Positions 54,684 through 63,729 of a DNA stretch of 64,000 nucleotides are shown one piece after another (position 1 is the first letter of the stretch; each line of letters begins with the position of its first letter). The position numbers and the translations under genes were made by a program. Source of the DNA: Hyphococcus luteus. GTDB lineage: Bacteria > Pseudomonadota > Alphaproteobacteria > Caulobacterales > Parvularculaceae. The notes under the pieces were generated by a model. That model saw nothing but the letters and a program-made list of their open reading frames with translations, searched no databases and was not told the DNA's origin. The stretch lies in contig NZ_PJCH01000009.1 in the NCBI RefSeq assembly GCF_002943565.1, forward strand, positions 62,001 through 126,000, written 5' to 3'.

Positions 54684-54791
54684 TTGGGGTCCGCCCTTCT
54701 GGTCTCCATTTCTGGCGCAGTTGTAGCGGGCTTGCGCCCAAGAGGCCAGAAGGCCGGCTTTCGTCAGGCGCATCGTCTTTGCTGCGGAATG

Positions 54792-54832
54792 GAAAAAATA
54801 AAGTCCCCGGCTTCTGTTGCCAGGCGCCGGGG
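54792..54832 (-). terminator. Terminator of ssrA
   Basis: On the reverse strand CCCCGGC (54832-54826) and GCCGGGG (54811-54805) form a stem, followed by ACTTTATTTTTT. It lies just after the coding segment of the tmRNA and before sspB. Confidence 0.85.
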
Positions 54833-54836
54833 GGCC

Positions 54837-55110
54837 CCGCCTGACGCTTGGAAGGGCGTCAGGACTTCAGTCAAGCGAACTGCTCAGCCGCGTTATGCAG
54901 CGAGAGCGAGTTCTTCCGAGTAGTTGTCGTTGGCAACTATTCAGTTTTAGCCAAATAACGGAGGCAAACCGGGCGAAAACACCGTCTTTAGACGCTCGTC
55001 GATCCTATTTCGGCCCCGTCAAAGCCTCCCGCGAGAGAGGGGTTTTGGTGGAGCCGCCGGGTACCGCCCCCGGGTCCGATACGGTTATTGCACGGGTCAT
55101 TTATCGCCAT
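54837..55110 (-). ncRNA. ssrA: Circularly permuted two-piece tmRNA
   Basis: Reverse strand. The acceptor piece comes first and ends GGCTCCACCA (CCA at 55048-55046), preceded by a T-arm with CCGGG/CCCGG stem. About 28 bases later the coding piece starts GGGGCCG (55017-55011), which pairs with CGGCTCC of the acceptor, including the G3-U70 wobble recognised by alanyl-tRNA synthetase. The tag frame at 54934-54893 encodes ANDNYSEELALAA and a stop. Acceptor-first order with an intervening segment is the alphaproteobacterial permuted arrangement. tmRNA rescues stalled ribosomes and tags the products. Outer ends are approximate (within about 15 bases). Confidence 0.93.
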
Positions 55111-55271
55111 AGCCCGCTTGCGCGGGCCCTTCGAATATAGGCGCGACGGGTGAAAATTTAAAGAGCGCGGGCTTTAAGCCGCGAAAAAGCGCTGAAATGT
55201 CAAGATTCTGTAATATCCATGCATTATGTGCGCTAGGAGCGAGCGGGGGCTCGAGCTTCGGGGCGAAGGCG

Positions 55272-55529
55272 ATGGAATCAGGCGATTTCAAGAAGTGGCG
55301 CAAAACGCTGGGTCTGTCCCAAAAGGATGCAGCGAACCTGCTCGGCCTGAAGCGCCGGATGATCCAGTATTACGAAAAGGGCGAGCGCGACGGCGAGAAG
55401 GTGAAGATCCCGCGCTCGGTGCGGCTCGCCTGCTACGCCATCGCCCAAGGGGTCGAAGACTATAACGGCCCCAACCGCAAGATTCACATGATCGACAAGC
55501 AGGAAAAGGCGGTCGAGCCGGCCGCCTAA
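55272..55529 (+). CDS. XRE-type helix-turn-helix protein
   Basis: Encodes 85 residues from an ATG at 55272; a longer frame is poor. [23 protein letters not shown] and [14 protein letters not shown]. It is followed by a short basic tail with a [15 protein letters not shown] helix. Small lone XRE regulators with this layout are common in alphaproteobacteria. Targets unknown. Divergent from ssrA. Confidence 0.85.
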   Translation: MESGDFKKWRKTLGLSQKDAANLLGLKRRMIQYYEKGERDGEKVKIPRSVRLACYAIAQGVEDYNGPNRKIHMIDKQEKAVEPAA

Positions 55530-55683
55530 GCGGCGCCGGGGCGGCAGGCTCAGCCCCCGCACGCTTGGAGGAGGCGCGGCGAAACCGCCGCCTCGCCTGG
55601 CGCGCCATGGGGAAAACTTTCGCGGAAACGGCTGGCGCGAATCGCCCGAAACGCGCCTAATCCTGTCCGGGAAGGTAACGGCC

Positions 55684-56478
55684 ATGAAACAATATCTGGA
55701 ATTGCTGGCCCGCGTTCTGGAGGCGGGCGACAGTCGCCTCGACCGCACCGGGGTCGGCACGCGCGCCGTCTTCGGCCATCAGATGCGCTTCGATCTCGCC
55801 GACGGCTTTCCGCTCCTCACCACCAAGAAGCTGCATGTGAAATCCGTCGTGTACGAATTATTGTGGTTTCTCGCCGGCGACACCAATATCGCCTATTTGA
55901 AAGAACACGGCGTTTCGATCTGGGATGAATGGGCGGATGAGAAGGGCGATCTCGGCCCCGTCTACGGACGGCAATGGCGCTCCTGGGCGGCGCCGGACGG
56001 GCGCGCCATCGACCAGATCAGCTGGGTCGTCGATGAGATTAAAACCAATCCGGCCTCGCGCCGGCTGGTGGTGAGCGCCTGGAATCCCGCCGATCTCGAG
56101 CGCATGGCGCTGGCGCCCTGTCACTGCCTGTTCCAGTTTTTCGTCGCGGACGGGCGGCTCTCCTGCCAGCTTTATCAGCGCTCCGGCGATGTTTTTCTCG
56201 GCGTGCCGTTCAACATCGCCTCTTACGCTTTGCTGACGGCGATGGTCGCGCAAGTTTGCAATCTCGAACCCGGCGAGTTCGTCCATACGCTCGGCGACGC
56301 GCATCTTTATGCGAACCATGAGGACCAGGCGCGCGAGCAGCTGACAAGAAAGCCCGGCAAGCTGCCGAAGCTGGTTCTTAATCCAAATGTCAAAGACATT
56401 TTCGGCTTCGCCTTCGAAGACATCGCTTTTGAAGACTATGAGGCACAGCCCCATATCAAGGCGCCGGTGGCGGTATGA
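55684..56478 (+). CDS. thyA: Thymidylate synthase
   Basis: Encodes 264 residues. The nucleophile Cys146 lies in PCHCLFQFF, the folate/dUMP contacts in [21 protein letters not shown], and the C-terminus ends IKAPVAV. It makes dTMP from dUMP using methylene-tetrahydrofolate, producing dihydrofolate, which the DHFR encoded two genes downstream recycles. ATGA overlap with the next gene. Confidence 0.97.
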   Translation: MKQYLELLARVLEAGDSRLDRTGVGTRAVFGHQMRFDLADGFPLLTTKKLHVKSVVYELLWFLAGDTNIAYLKEHGVSIWDEWADEKGDLGPVYGRQWRSWAAPDGRAIDQISWVVDEIKTNPASRRLVVSAWNPADLERMALAPCHCLFQFFVADGRLSCQLYQRSGDVFLGVPFNIASYALLTAMVAQVCNLEPGEFVHTLGDAHLYANHEDQAREQLTRKPGKLPKLVLNPNVKDIFGFAFEDIAFEDYEAQPHIKAPVAV

Positions 56479-56960
56479 GCATTTCCATCAGAAACGCGGT
56501 CAAAGGCGACGAAGCGCTTATTCTCGGCTTTATCCGGGAGCTCGCGGCTTATGAAAAACTTTCCCATGAGGCCGTTGCGACGCCGGACCATCTGACTCGC
56601 ACGCTCTTCTGCGACAATCCGAAAGCCTTTGCGCTGATCGCCGAAGAGGACGGCGCGCCGGTCGGCTTCGCGCTGTATTTTTTCAATTACTCGACCTTTC
56701 TCGGTAAGCACGGGATTTATCTCGAAGACCTCTATGTGAAAGAGGATCGCCGCGGCGCCGGGGCGGGCAAGGCGCTCCTCGCCGAACTGGCGCGCATCGC
56801 CGTCGAGAACGATTGCGGGCGCCTTGAATGGTCGGTTCTCGACTGGAACGCGCCGTCCATTGCGTTTTACAAATCCCTCGGCGCCGCGCCCATGGATGAA
56901 TGGACTGTCTATCGCCTGACGGGCGACGCGCTCAGCGATCTTGCAGGGGCGGCGTCATGA
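56475..56960 (+). CDS. GNAT family N-acetyltransferase
   Basis: Encodes 161 residues. The acetyl-CoA site is [20 protein letters not shown]; the LEDLYV strand and the YKSLGA motif of the spermidine/thialysine acetyltransferase-like branch are also present. Substrate unknown. It overlaps thyA by ATGA at its start and folA by ATGA at its end, so it is embedded in the thyA-folA operon. Confidence 0.92.
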   Translation: MSISIRNAVKGDEALILGFIRELAAYEKLSHEAVATPDHLTRTLFCDNPKAFALIAEEDGAPVGFALYFFNYSTFLGKHGIYLEDLYVKEDRRGAGAGKALLAELARIAVENDCGRLEWSVLDWNAPSIAFYKSLGAAPMDEWTVYRLTGDALSDLAGAAS

Positions 56961-57490
56961 ACGCGCGTCTCGCCATGGTGGTGGCCATGGCGCGCAACGG
57001 CGTCATCGGGTCCGACAACGCGCTGCCCTGGCGGATTTCCGACGATCTAAAATGGTTCAAATCGGCGACGCTGGGAAAGCCCATGATCATGGGCCGCAAG
57101 ACTTTTGAATCCATCGGCAAGGCGCTGCCGGGCCGCGACAATATCGTGGTGACGCGCTCGCCGGATTTCCTCGCGGAAGGCGTCTTCCTCGCGCGCAGCC
57201 TCGACGGCGCCCTCAGGCTTGCGCGGATTGCGGCGGTCGAAGGCGCCGCTGACGAGATCAGCATTATCGGCGGGGCGGATATCTTCTCCCAGCTGCTTCG
57301 CCAGACCGAGCGCATTTACCTGACGCGCGTCGATGCGGAGGTCGAAGGCGATGTCGTGTTCCCCGCGCTTGATTCGGGCGAATGGGCGGAGACCCGCATG
57401 GGCGGATGCCCGAAAAACGACAGGAACGAGCATGCTTGCGAATTTTTCATTCTCGACCGCAAGGGCCGAATCCCGGCCAAAGAGCGCTGA
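56957..57490 (+). CDS. folA: Dihydrofolate reductase
   Basis: Encodes 177 residues from an ATG inside the GNAT stop. Hallmarks: GVIGSDNALPWRISDDLKWF (substrate loop with catalytic Asp), MIMGRKTFESIGKALPGR and ISIIGGADIFSQLL. It reduces dihydrofolate to tetrahydrofolate with NADPH, closing the cycle with thyA. Target of trimethoprim. Last gene of the thyA-GNAT-folA operon. Confidence 0.97.
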   Translation: MNARLAMVVAMARNGVIGSDNALPWRISDDLKWFKSATLGKPMIMGRKTFESIGKALPGRDNIVVTRSPDFLAEGVFLARSLDGALRLARIAAVEGAADEISIIGGADIFSQLLRQTERIYLTRVDAEVEGDVVFPALDSGEWAETRMGGCPKNDRNEHACEFFILDRKGRIPAKER

Positions 57491-57642
57491 TTTTTAGGGA
57501 TTTTGGCGACCCGGCGTTTAAGGATTGGGGCGTAAATTAATCATTCAAGCGCTTACGGCCCCTGCCGGCGCGGCTTTTTGCGTTAAGCTTTCGCCGGCGC
57601 CTGAAACGGCGCTTCCAAGAAGAGAGGACGGAGGAGGGGATC

Positions 57643-58869
57643 ATGAAACGGGCGGTTTCAATCATTGCGCTCAGCGCGGCGTTTTTTGCGGCCGGCGCGG
57701 CGCAAGGCGCGGAAAATAAAACGACCTGCGCGCGCGGCGGCGATTCGCGTATTATCGAAGTGATCGCGCCCGGCGAGGTCGGCGAAAGCTGCGACGTTCG
57801 CTATACGCGCGGACCCGACAATGTTTCGGTTCCCTATCACGCCGACAATTCCGACGCGTTCTGCGCCCAAAAAGCCAAGGAGCTCGTCGATAATCTGGCT
57901 TCGGCCGGTTTCTCCTGTTCGGGGCCGGCGCCGGCCCTGCGCGCGGACACGGCGGCTGCGCCTTCATCGGACTACGTCGTTGAGAGCAAGCGCCCGGCGA
58001 CCCCGGTGCAGCCGGCTTCAGCGCGTGCGGCCGAGCCGGCGCCTGCCGCGCCCGCTCCTGAAGCACAAACCGGCTCCGACGAAACGGCGCAGGCTCCGTC
58101 GCCCGCGCCCATGACGGCGGAGCAAAAAGAGCCGGCGCTCGTCGCCATAAATGAAAAGGAAGGCGAAGAGGCCGAAGCGCTTGAAGAGGAAATGAACCAG
58201 ATCTTGGCCCAGCCGGGACTTGAAAATACGTCCGGCGAACCGGCCCAGCTTGTGGCGAGCCAGGCAGAAACGACGCCGGGCGAGGCGCAGCCCGATTCCA
58301 TGGGCCGTCTCACCGGCGCCGCCCCCGAAGAGCCGAAAGCGGCGACGCCCGTGACTCAGACCGCCGCAGCGGCGCCGGCGGCGGAAGACCCCGCGCCGGA
58401 AAAAGCCGCAGCGGCGGAGCCGGCGCCCGCCGCCCAGCCGGAGAAAAAAGCGCCTGAGAAAACGGCGAACGCCGACAAACAACTGCGCACGCCGCGCGAG
58501 GTCATTCGCGCGAGCCTCATGGCGCAGGCCGCCGCCTGGAACGAGGGCGACCTCAACGGCTTCATGGACGGCTACTGGAAAAGCGACAATCTGAAATTCG
58601 TTTCCGGCGTCAATATCACCAAGGGCTGGGATGCGACGTTGAAGCGCTATCGCGAACGCTATGGCGGCGGCGAAGGTTTGGGCCGGCTTTCTTTCGATAA
58701 TATCGATGTGAAGATGGTCACCGACGACGTCGCCGTGGCGACGGGGCGTTTCAATCTCGCCGGCAGCGACGCAAGTTCAAGCGGCGTCTTTTCGCTGGTG
58801 ATGCGCCGCGACGGCGGCGCCTGGCGGATCGTGCACGATCACACAAGCGCCGATCCGGCGACGAACTAA
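57643..58869 (+). CDS. Exported protein with Ala/Pro-rich linker and C-terminal SnoaL/DUF4440-like domain
   Basis: Encodes 408 residues; the ATG at 57643 follows GGAGGAGGGG. Sec signal (IIALSAAFFAAGAAQGA), a small Cys-containing region (CARGGDSR, GESCDVRYTR, FCAQKAKEL, FSCSGPA; four Cys, possibly two disulfides), then a very long Ala/Pro/Glu-rich low-complexity linker (about 105-285), then a DUF4440-like NTF2-fold domain (AAAWNEGDLNGFMDGYW, GWDATLKRYRERYG, GGAWRIVHDHTS). NTF2-fold domains bind small molecules or are catalytic. Function unknown. Convergent with mrp, stop codons overlapping. Confidence 0.8.
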   Translation: MKRAVSIIALSAAFFAAGAAQGAENKTTCARGGDSRIIEVIAPGEVGESCDVRYTRGPDNVSVPYHADNSDAFCAQKAKELVDNLASAGFSCSGPAPALRADTAAAPSSDYVVESKRPATPVQPASARAAEPAPAAPAPEAQTGSDETAQAPSPAPMTAEQKEPALVAINEKEGEEAEALEEEMNQILAQPGLENTSGEPAQLVASQAETTPGEAQPDSMGRLTGAAPEEPKAATPVTQTAAAAPAAEDPAPEKAAAAEPAPAAQPEKKAPEKTANADKQLRTPREVIRASLMAQAAAWNEGDLNGFMDGYWKSDNLKFVSGVNITKGWDATLKRYRERYGGGEGLGRLSFDNIDVKMVTDDVAVATGRFNLAGSDASSSGVFSLVMRRDGGAWRIVHDHTSADPATN

Positions 58870-60005
58870 TCGTTCTTCAGGGCGGCGTCCGCGATTTTTT
58901 CAGCGAGCGCGCCGAAAACCTCCGCAGACGGATGGTCTCCCGCAGCGAGCGGCAGGCCTTCGTCCGAGGCTTCGCGCAAATCGGGATAAAGCGGCGCCGC
59001 GCCGAGGAATGGCGCGCCGAGCGCCTCGGCCGCCTTGCGCGCGCCGCTTTCGCCGAAGAGATATTGCCGCGTTCCGTCGGGGGTTTCGAGCCACGCCATG
59101 TTCTCGATGACGCCGATCACCGGCGTTTCGGTCTGGCGGAACAGGTGCACGCCCCGGCGCATGTCGGCGAGCGCCATTTCCTGCGGCGTCGAGACGATCA
59201 CCGCGCCCGACAGGCGCTTGGTCTGGATCAGCGAAATATGCGTGTCGCCGGTGCCCGGCGGCGTGTCGATGAGGAGGATGTCGAGATCGCCCCAGTCGAC
59301 GTCGCTGATCAGCTGGCGCACCGCGCCCATCACCATGGGTCCGCGCCAGGCGACCGCCTGTTCCGGGTCGATGAGAAAGCCGATCGACATCAGCTTCACG
59401 CCATAAGCCTCGTGCGGCACGATCTTGTTGTCGCGCATCGCCGGCTTTTCAGTGATCCCGAAGAGAGTGGGCACGGACGGCCCGTAAATGTCGGCGTCGA
59501 GGAGCCCGACCTTGAGCCCCTGTTTCGCCAGCGCCACGGCGAGATTGGCGGCGATGGTCGATTTGCCGACCCCGCCTTTGCCCGAAGCGATGACGACCAC
59601 GGATTTGACGCCGTCGAGCGCTTCGCCTGCGGCCTCGATCCGGGGCTTGTCCTTTTTGAGGCCAAAGGGGTTCTCATGGGCGCTCTGCGTGTTCTGCGGG
59701 GAATGGCGCCCGCCCGCTGGGCTGGTGGAAGGAGCCCCGGCGGTCCCGGCTGCGCTGTGAGCCGTGGCGACGGCGCTCACCCGCGCGACGCCGGAAACCG
59801 CGCCGGCCGCCTTTTTCGCCGCCTCGAGCATGCCTTCCGCCTTCTCCCTGTCCCCATCCGGGACTTCCAGGGTGAAGCGCACGACGCCGTCCTCGTCGGC
59901 GGAAAGCCCGCGCACAGCGCCGGAAGCGACGATATTGCGCCCGCTCGCCGGGTCCTTGATGGCGGAAAGCGCCGCTCGGACGCGCATGATCAGGGTGTCG
60001 GTCAC
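58866..60005 (-). CDS. mrp: Mrp/ApbC-type Fe-S cluster carrier ATPase
   Basis: Encodes 379 residues from a GTG at 60005 with AAAGG six bases upstream; ATGs at 60071 and 59987 are possible. An N-terminal DUF59/MIP18-like domain (RAALSAIKDPASGRNIV) precedes the P-loop ATPase: deviant Walker A ASGKGGVGKSTIAANLA, LLDADIYGPSVPTLFG, and LLIDTPPGTGDTH. A low-complexity Ala/Gly linker joins them. The two-Cys CxxC near the C-terminus of classic Mrp is not visible, so cluster handling is inferred from family. Divergent from hflK. Confidence 0.9.
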   Translation of the reverse strand: MTDTLIMRVRAALSAIKDPASGRNIVASGAVRGLSADEDGVVRFTLEVPDGDREKAEGMLEAAKKAAGAVSGVARVSAVATAHSAAGTAGAPSTSPAGGRHSPQNTQSAHENPFGLKKDKPRIEAAGEALDGVKSVVVIASGKGGVGKSTIAANLAVALAKQGLKVGLLDADIYGPSVPTLFGITEKPAMRDNKIVPHEAYGVKLMSIGFLIDPEQAVAWRGPMVMGAVRQLISDVDWGDLDILLIDTPPGTGDTHISLIQTKRLSGAVIVSTPQEMALADMRRGVHLFRQTETPVIGVIENMAWLETPDGTRQYLFGESGARKAAEALGAPFLGAAPLYPDLREASDEGLPLAAGDHPSAEVFGALAEKIADAALKND

Positions 60006-60157
60006 TTTTGGCCTTTGAAATCCTTCAAAAAAGCGTCGCAGGCGCGTTGCGCCCGGCGGATTCGGTAACATATATACGGGCCCAGCAAGGTTCTTCCACC
60101 GGCGCATGCGTCAGACAAATGCGCGCGGCGTAAAATTTTCACGAGAGAGAGGCTTCA

Positions 60158-61333
60158 ATGCCCTGGCAAGACAATTCCGGCAATCGCGGCGGCGGCCGCG
60201 GCCCCTGGGGCCAGCCGCCCCGAGGCAATGGCGGCCCCAACAATGGCGGCGGACGCGGCGGCGGCGAGCCCCCCGACCTTGAAGACCTGCTTCAGGCGTC
60301 GCGCCAGCGCCTGAAACGCGCCTTTCCCCGCGGCGGCGGCGGCGGTCGCGGCGGCGGGGGCTTTCAGTTCACCCGCGCCACCGGCGGGCTGATTGCCGGC
60401 GCGCTTGTCGCGCTCTGGATGATCAGCGGCTTTTATCAGGTCGACACCAAAGAGCTCGCGGTCGTGACGACCTTCGGAAAATTTCAGAACGTCACCGGGC
60501 CGGGGCTGCATTGGCATCTGCCCACGCCGATCCAGAATGTGCGCAAGGCGCCGGTCGAAACCCAGAATGAAATGTCGATTCCGGCGACGCCGGCGCGGCG
60601 CGGCGGGGCCATGCCGGAAGGTCTGATGCTCACCGGAGACAAAAACATTGTCGACGTCGCCTTCGTCGTGCAATGGAAAATCAAATCCGGGCGCGTGGCC
60701 GAAGAGGGCGACGAGTTGCCCGGCGTCGCAAAATATCTTTTCAACATCGACAATCCCGAAATTCTTGTCCGCATGATCAGCGAGGCCGCCATGCGCGAAG
60801 TCGTCGGCCGCAACACGCTCGATTATGTTCAGACCGACGGCCGCGCCGAAGTTGCGCAGGAGAGCGGGGAGCTCATGCAGACCGCGCTCGACGCCTATGA
60901 GGCGGGGATCGAGATCAGCCGCGTCAACCTCACGCTTGCCGAGCCGCCGACCGATGAGGTCAACGAAGCGTTCCGCGACGTGCAGGCGGCCGAACAGAAC
61001 CAGGCGACGGTGATCCAGCAGGCGCGCCAATACACCAACCAGGTCGTGCCGGAAGCGCGCGGCCAGGCGCAGCGCATCTTGGAGGAAGCGGGCGCCTATG
61101 CGGCCGAACGCACCGCGGACGCCCGCGGTCAGGCCGCGCGTTTCAACGAGATATATGCCGAATATGCGCAGGCGCCCGAAGTCACGCGCCAGCGCATGTA
61201 TCTGGAAACCGTCGAGCGCGTCTTGGGCGACATGGACAAGATCATCGTGGAGGAGGGCGCCGGTTCCGGCGTCGTGCCCTATCTGCCCCTTGATCAGGTG
61301 CGCCGCCAGCAACAACAAGGAGGGAGCAACTAA
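60158..61333 (+). CDS. hflK: Membrane protease regulator HflK
   Basis: Encodes 391 residues. A Gly/Arg-rich N-terminus (typical of HflK), one helix (GLIAGALVALWMISGFYQV), then the SPFH/band-7 domain (VTTFGKFQNVTGPGLHWHLP, NIVDVAFVVQWKI) and a helical coiled-coil end. With HflC it forms a large periplasmic-side ring around FtsH and controls its proteolysis. The stop overlaps the hflC start (TAATG). Confidence 0.96.
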   Translation: MPWQDNSGNRGGGRGPWGQPPRGNGGPNNGGGRGGGEPPDLEDLLQASRQRLKRAFPRGGGGGRGGGGFQFTRATGGLIAGALVALWMISGFYQVDTKELAVVTTFGKFQNVTGPGLHWHLPTPIQNVRKAPVETQNEMSIPATPARRGGAMPEGLMLTGDKNIVDVAFVVQWKIKSGRVAEEGDELPGVAKYLFNIDNPEILVRMISEAAMREVVGRNTLDYVQTDGRAEVAQESGELMQTALDAYEAGIEISRVNLTLAEPPTDEVNEAFRDVQAAEQNQATVIQQARQYTNQVVPEARGQAQRILEEAGAYAAERTADARGQAARFNEIYAEYAQAPEVTRQRMYLETVERVLGDMDKIIVEEGAGSGVVPYLPLDQVRRQQQQGGSN

Positions 61334-62208
61334 TGAGCAAGCTACCACTTTCCCTCATTGGCGTCGCCGCCGCCATCCTGCTTTTCGTTCTTTTCAATTC
61401 GGCGTTCATCGTGCCGGAAACGCGTTCGGCGCTGGTGTTCCGCTTCGGCGAACCGAAAAATCAGTACACGGAGGCGGGGCTGCGGTTTAAAGCCCCCTTC
61501 ATCGAGAATGTGCGGTTCATTGACCAGCGCAACCGCAATCTCGATCAGGAGCCGACGGAAATTATCGCCCGCAACCAGGAGCGTCTTATCGTCGACGCTT
61601 TTGCGCGCTACAAAATCACCGACCCGTTGCTCTTTTATCAACGCGTCAGCAATGAAGAGCGCGGCGAACGCCGTCTCGGCTCGATTCTCGAGGATGCGAT
61701 CCGCGCGGAGCTCGGCTCGGTCACGGTGGATGAAATCGTTTCCGAACGGCGCAGCGAATTGATGGCGCAGATTCAGGAAGAGTTGACGACCTCGGCCCGT
61801 CCTCTCGGCGTTGAAATCATCGACGTCAAAATCCGCAGGGCCGATCTGCCGCAAACCAACTCCGAAGCGGTGTTCCAGCGGATGATCGCCGAGCGCCGTC
61901 AGCTCGCCCAGCAATATCGCTCCGAAGGCAACGAGCGGGCGAACCAGATCCGCGCCCAGGCGGACCGTCAGGTGATCGAAATCAAGGCCAAGGCCGAAGA
62001 ACAGGCGCAGACCATTCGCGGCGAGGCCGATGCGGAGCGGAACGCCATTTTCGCCGCCGCTTACGGCAAGGATCCCGAATTTTTCGCCTTTTACCGGTCT
62101 CTTCTTGCTTATGAAGAGGCGCTGCAGAACGGCGAAACCACAATCCTGCTTTCGCCGAACAGCGAATTCTTCCGGTACTTCAATAACTTGCAGGGCCAGC
62201 GCCAGTAA
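61333..62208 (+). CDS. hflC: Membrane protease regulator HflC
   Basis: Encodes 291 residues. One N-terminal helix (LIGVAAAILLFVLFNSAFIV) and a band-7 domain (ALVFRFGEPKNQYTEAGLRF, RLIVDAFARYKI), then a helical QAQTIRGEADAERN region. Translationally coupled partner of HflK. It precedes degP by about 120 bp, and the three form the common alphaproteobacterial hflK-hflC-degP quality-control group. Confidence 0.96.
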   Translation: MSKLPLSLIGVAAAILLFVLFNSAFIVPETRSALVFRFGEPKNQYTEAGLRFKAPFIENVRFIDQRNRNLDQEPTEIIARNQERLIVDAFARYKITDPLLFYQRVSNEERGERRLGSILEDAIRAELGSVTVDEIVSERRSELMAQIQEELTTSARPLGVEIIDVKIRRADLPQTNSEAVFQRMIAERRQLAQQYRSEGNERANQIRAQADRQVIEIKAKAEEQAQTIRGEADAERNAIFAAAYGKDPEFFAFYRSLLAYEEALQNGETTILLSPNSEFFRYFNNLQGQRQ

Positions 62209-62327
62209 GGCGCCGGCCCCTGCAGGCGAGCCCAGGCGCGCCGTTTCGCCTAACCGTTTGCGGGCGGGCGGCTTTGCGTTAACCTGTTTGCGATAAGGGT
62301 TTTGTCTCGGGGAAAATAGAGGCGGTT

Positions 62328-63725
62328 ATGGCGCGCAAGGGTACGTTCAAGAGTGCGTTTCGGGGGCTTTTGGCGGGGTTGACCGCAGCGGGCGCGCTTG
62401 CCGCGTCCGGGATCGAAGCGGCGGCGGCGCGCGGCGCGCCGGAAAGCTTCGCCGATCTTGCAGAGAATCTGACGCCTGCGGTGGTGAACATTTCATCCGC
62501 CCAGCGTTCGCGCGCCGGCAAGGCGAGCGGCGAGCTGGCGCCGCTGCAACGCAAATTCGACCGGCCCGCCGTGTCCCTCGGCTCCGGCTTCATCATCGAC
62601 GCCTCGGGGATCGTGGTCACCAACAACCACGTCATCGACAACGCCGACGAAATCACCGTGACGCTGCATGACGGGCGCGAGTTGTCCGCGAGTTTGAAAG
62701 GCCGGGACCGCGAAACCGATCTTGCGGTTTTGCAGATCGAAGGCGGCGGCAAGTTTCCTTATGTGAATTTCGGCGATTCCGATGCGGCGCGCGTCGGCGA
62801 CTGGGTGATCGCCATCGGCAATCCTTTCGGTCTTGGCGGCACGGTGACGGTCGGCATCGTCTCTGCGCGCAACCGCGACATCAATTCCGGCCAGTATGAC
62901 GATTACATTCAGACCGACGCCGCCATTAATCGCGGCAATTCCGGCGGTCCTTTGTTTGACCTTCAGGGCAAGGTCGTCGGCGTGAACACCGCGATTTATT
63001 CCCAGACTGGCGGCTCCGTGGGCGTCGGTTTCGCCGTGCCCGCCGATCTCGCCGAGACGGTCGTGACGCAATTGCTGGAATATGGCGAAACCCGGCGCGG
63101 CTGGCTCGGCGTCTCAATTGACGATGTCACGCCGGAGCTTGCGGCGACGCTCGATTTGCGCGCGCCCAAAGGCGCGGTCGTCACCGTGGTGCGTCCGAAC
63201 AGTCCCGCCGCCGACGCCGGGCTTGAGCCCAATGACGTGATCCTCCAATTCAATCGCCGCGACATAGCGAGCGTGCGCGATCTCACGCGCGAGGTCGCCG
63301 ACACGCCCATCGGCGCCACCGTGCCTATGGAAATCCTGCGCGACGGACGGCGCATGACCGTTCAGGTGCGCATCGACCGGCGCGAAACGCGCATGCTGGC
63401 GGCGGCGAATGCCGGCGGCGTTCTGCCGGCGAATGCGGCCAAGGGCTCGGGGCTGACGCTGCAGGAGCCGACCGAGGAAATCCGTCAGGCCTACGGTCTG
63501 CCGGCGACTATTCAGGGTGTCGTGGTGACGGCTGTCGATCCGGAAAGCGACGCGGCGATCGTTTTGCAGCCGGGCGACGTCATTCTCGAAATCGGCTGGG
63601 AGCGCGTGACGCGGCCTTCCGCGGCGGTGGACAAGCTCGGCAAGCTTAAAAATCTCAACAGCGGGCCGGTGCAGATCTACGTCCAGCGCGGCGATCTTCT
63701 GTTCTACGAATCTTTAAGGCCGTAA
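62328..63725 (+). CDS. degP: DegP/HtrA-type periplasmic serine protease
   Basis: Encodes 465 residues. The signal-like N-terminus (LLAGLTAAGALAASGIEA) implies periplasmic location. Trypsin-like domain with complete triad: His101 (TNNHVID), Asp131 (ETDLAVLQ) and Ser205 (RGNSGGPLFD). Two PDZ domains follow (about 275-360 and 380-455). It degrades or refolds misfolded envelope proteins. Shared context with hflKC suggests a joint stress role; no sigma-E-type promoter could be assigned. The 4-bp gap to convergent serB leaves no room for a terminator. Confidence 0.95.
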   Translation: MARKGTFKSAFRGLLAGLTAAGALAASGIEAAAARGAPESFADLAENLTPAVVNISSAQRSRAGKASGELAPLQRKFDRPAVSLGSGFIIDASGIVVTNNHVIDNADEITVTLHDGRELSASLKGRDRETDLAVLQIEGGGKFPYVNFGDSDAARVGDWVIAIGNPFGLGGTVTVGIVSARNRDINSGQYDDYIQTDAAINRGNSGGPLFDLQGKVVGVNTAIYSQTGGSVGVGFAVPADLAETVVTQLLEYGETRRGWLGVSIDDVTPELAATLDLRAPKGAVVTVVRPNSPAADAGLEPNDVILQFNRRDIASVRDLTREVADTPIGATVPMEILRDGRRMTVQVRIDRRETRMLAAANAGGVLPANAAKGSGLTLQEPTEEIRQAYGLPATIQGVVVTAVDPESDAAIVLQPGDVILEIGWERVTRPSAAVDKLGKLKNLNSGPVQIYVQRGDLLFYESLRP

Positions 63726-63729
63726 TTCG

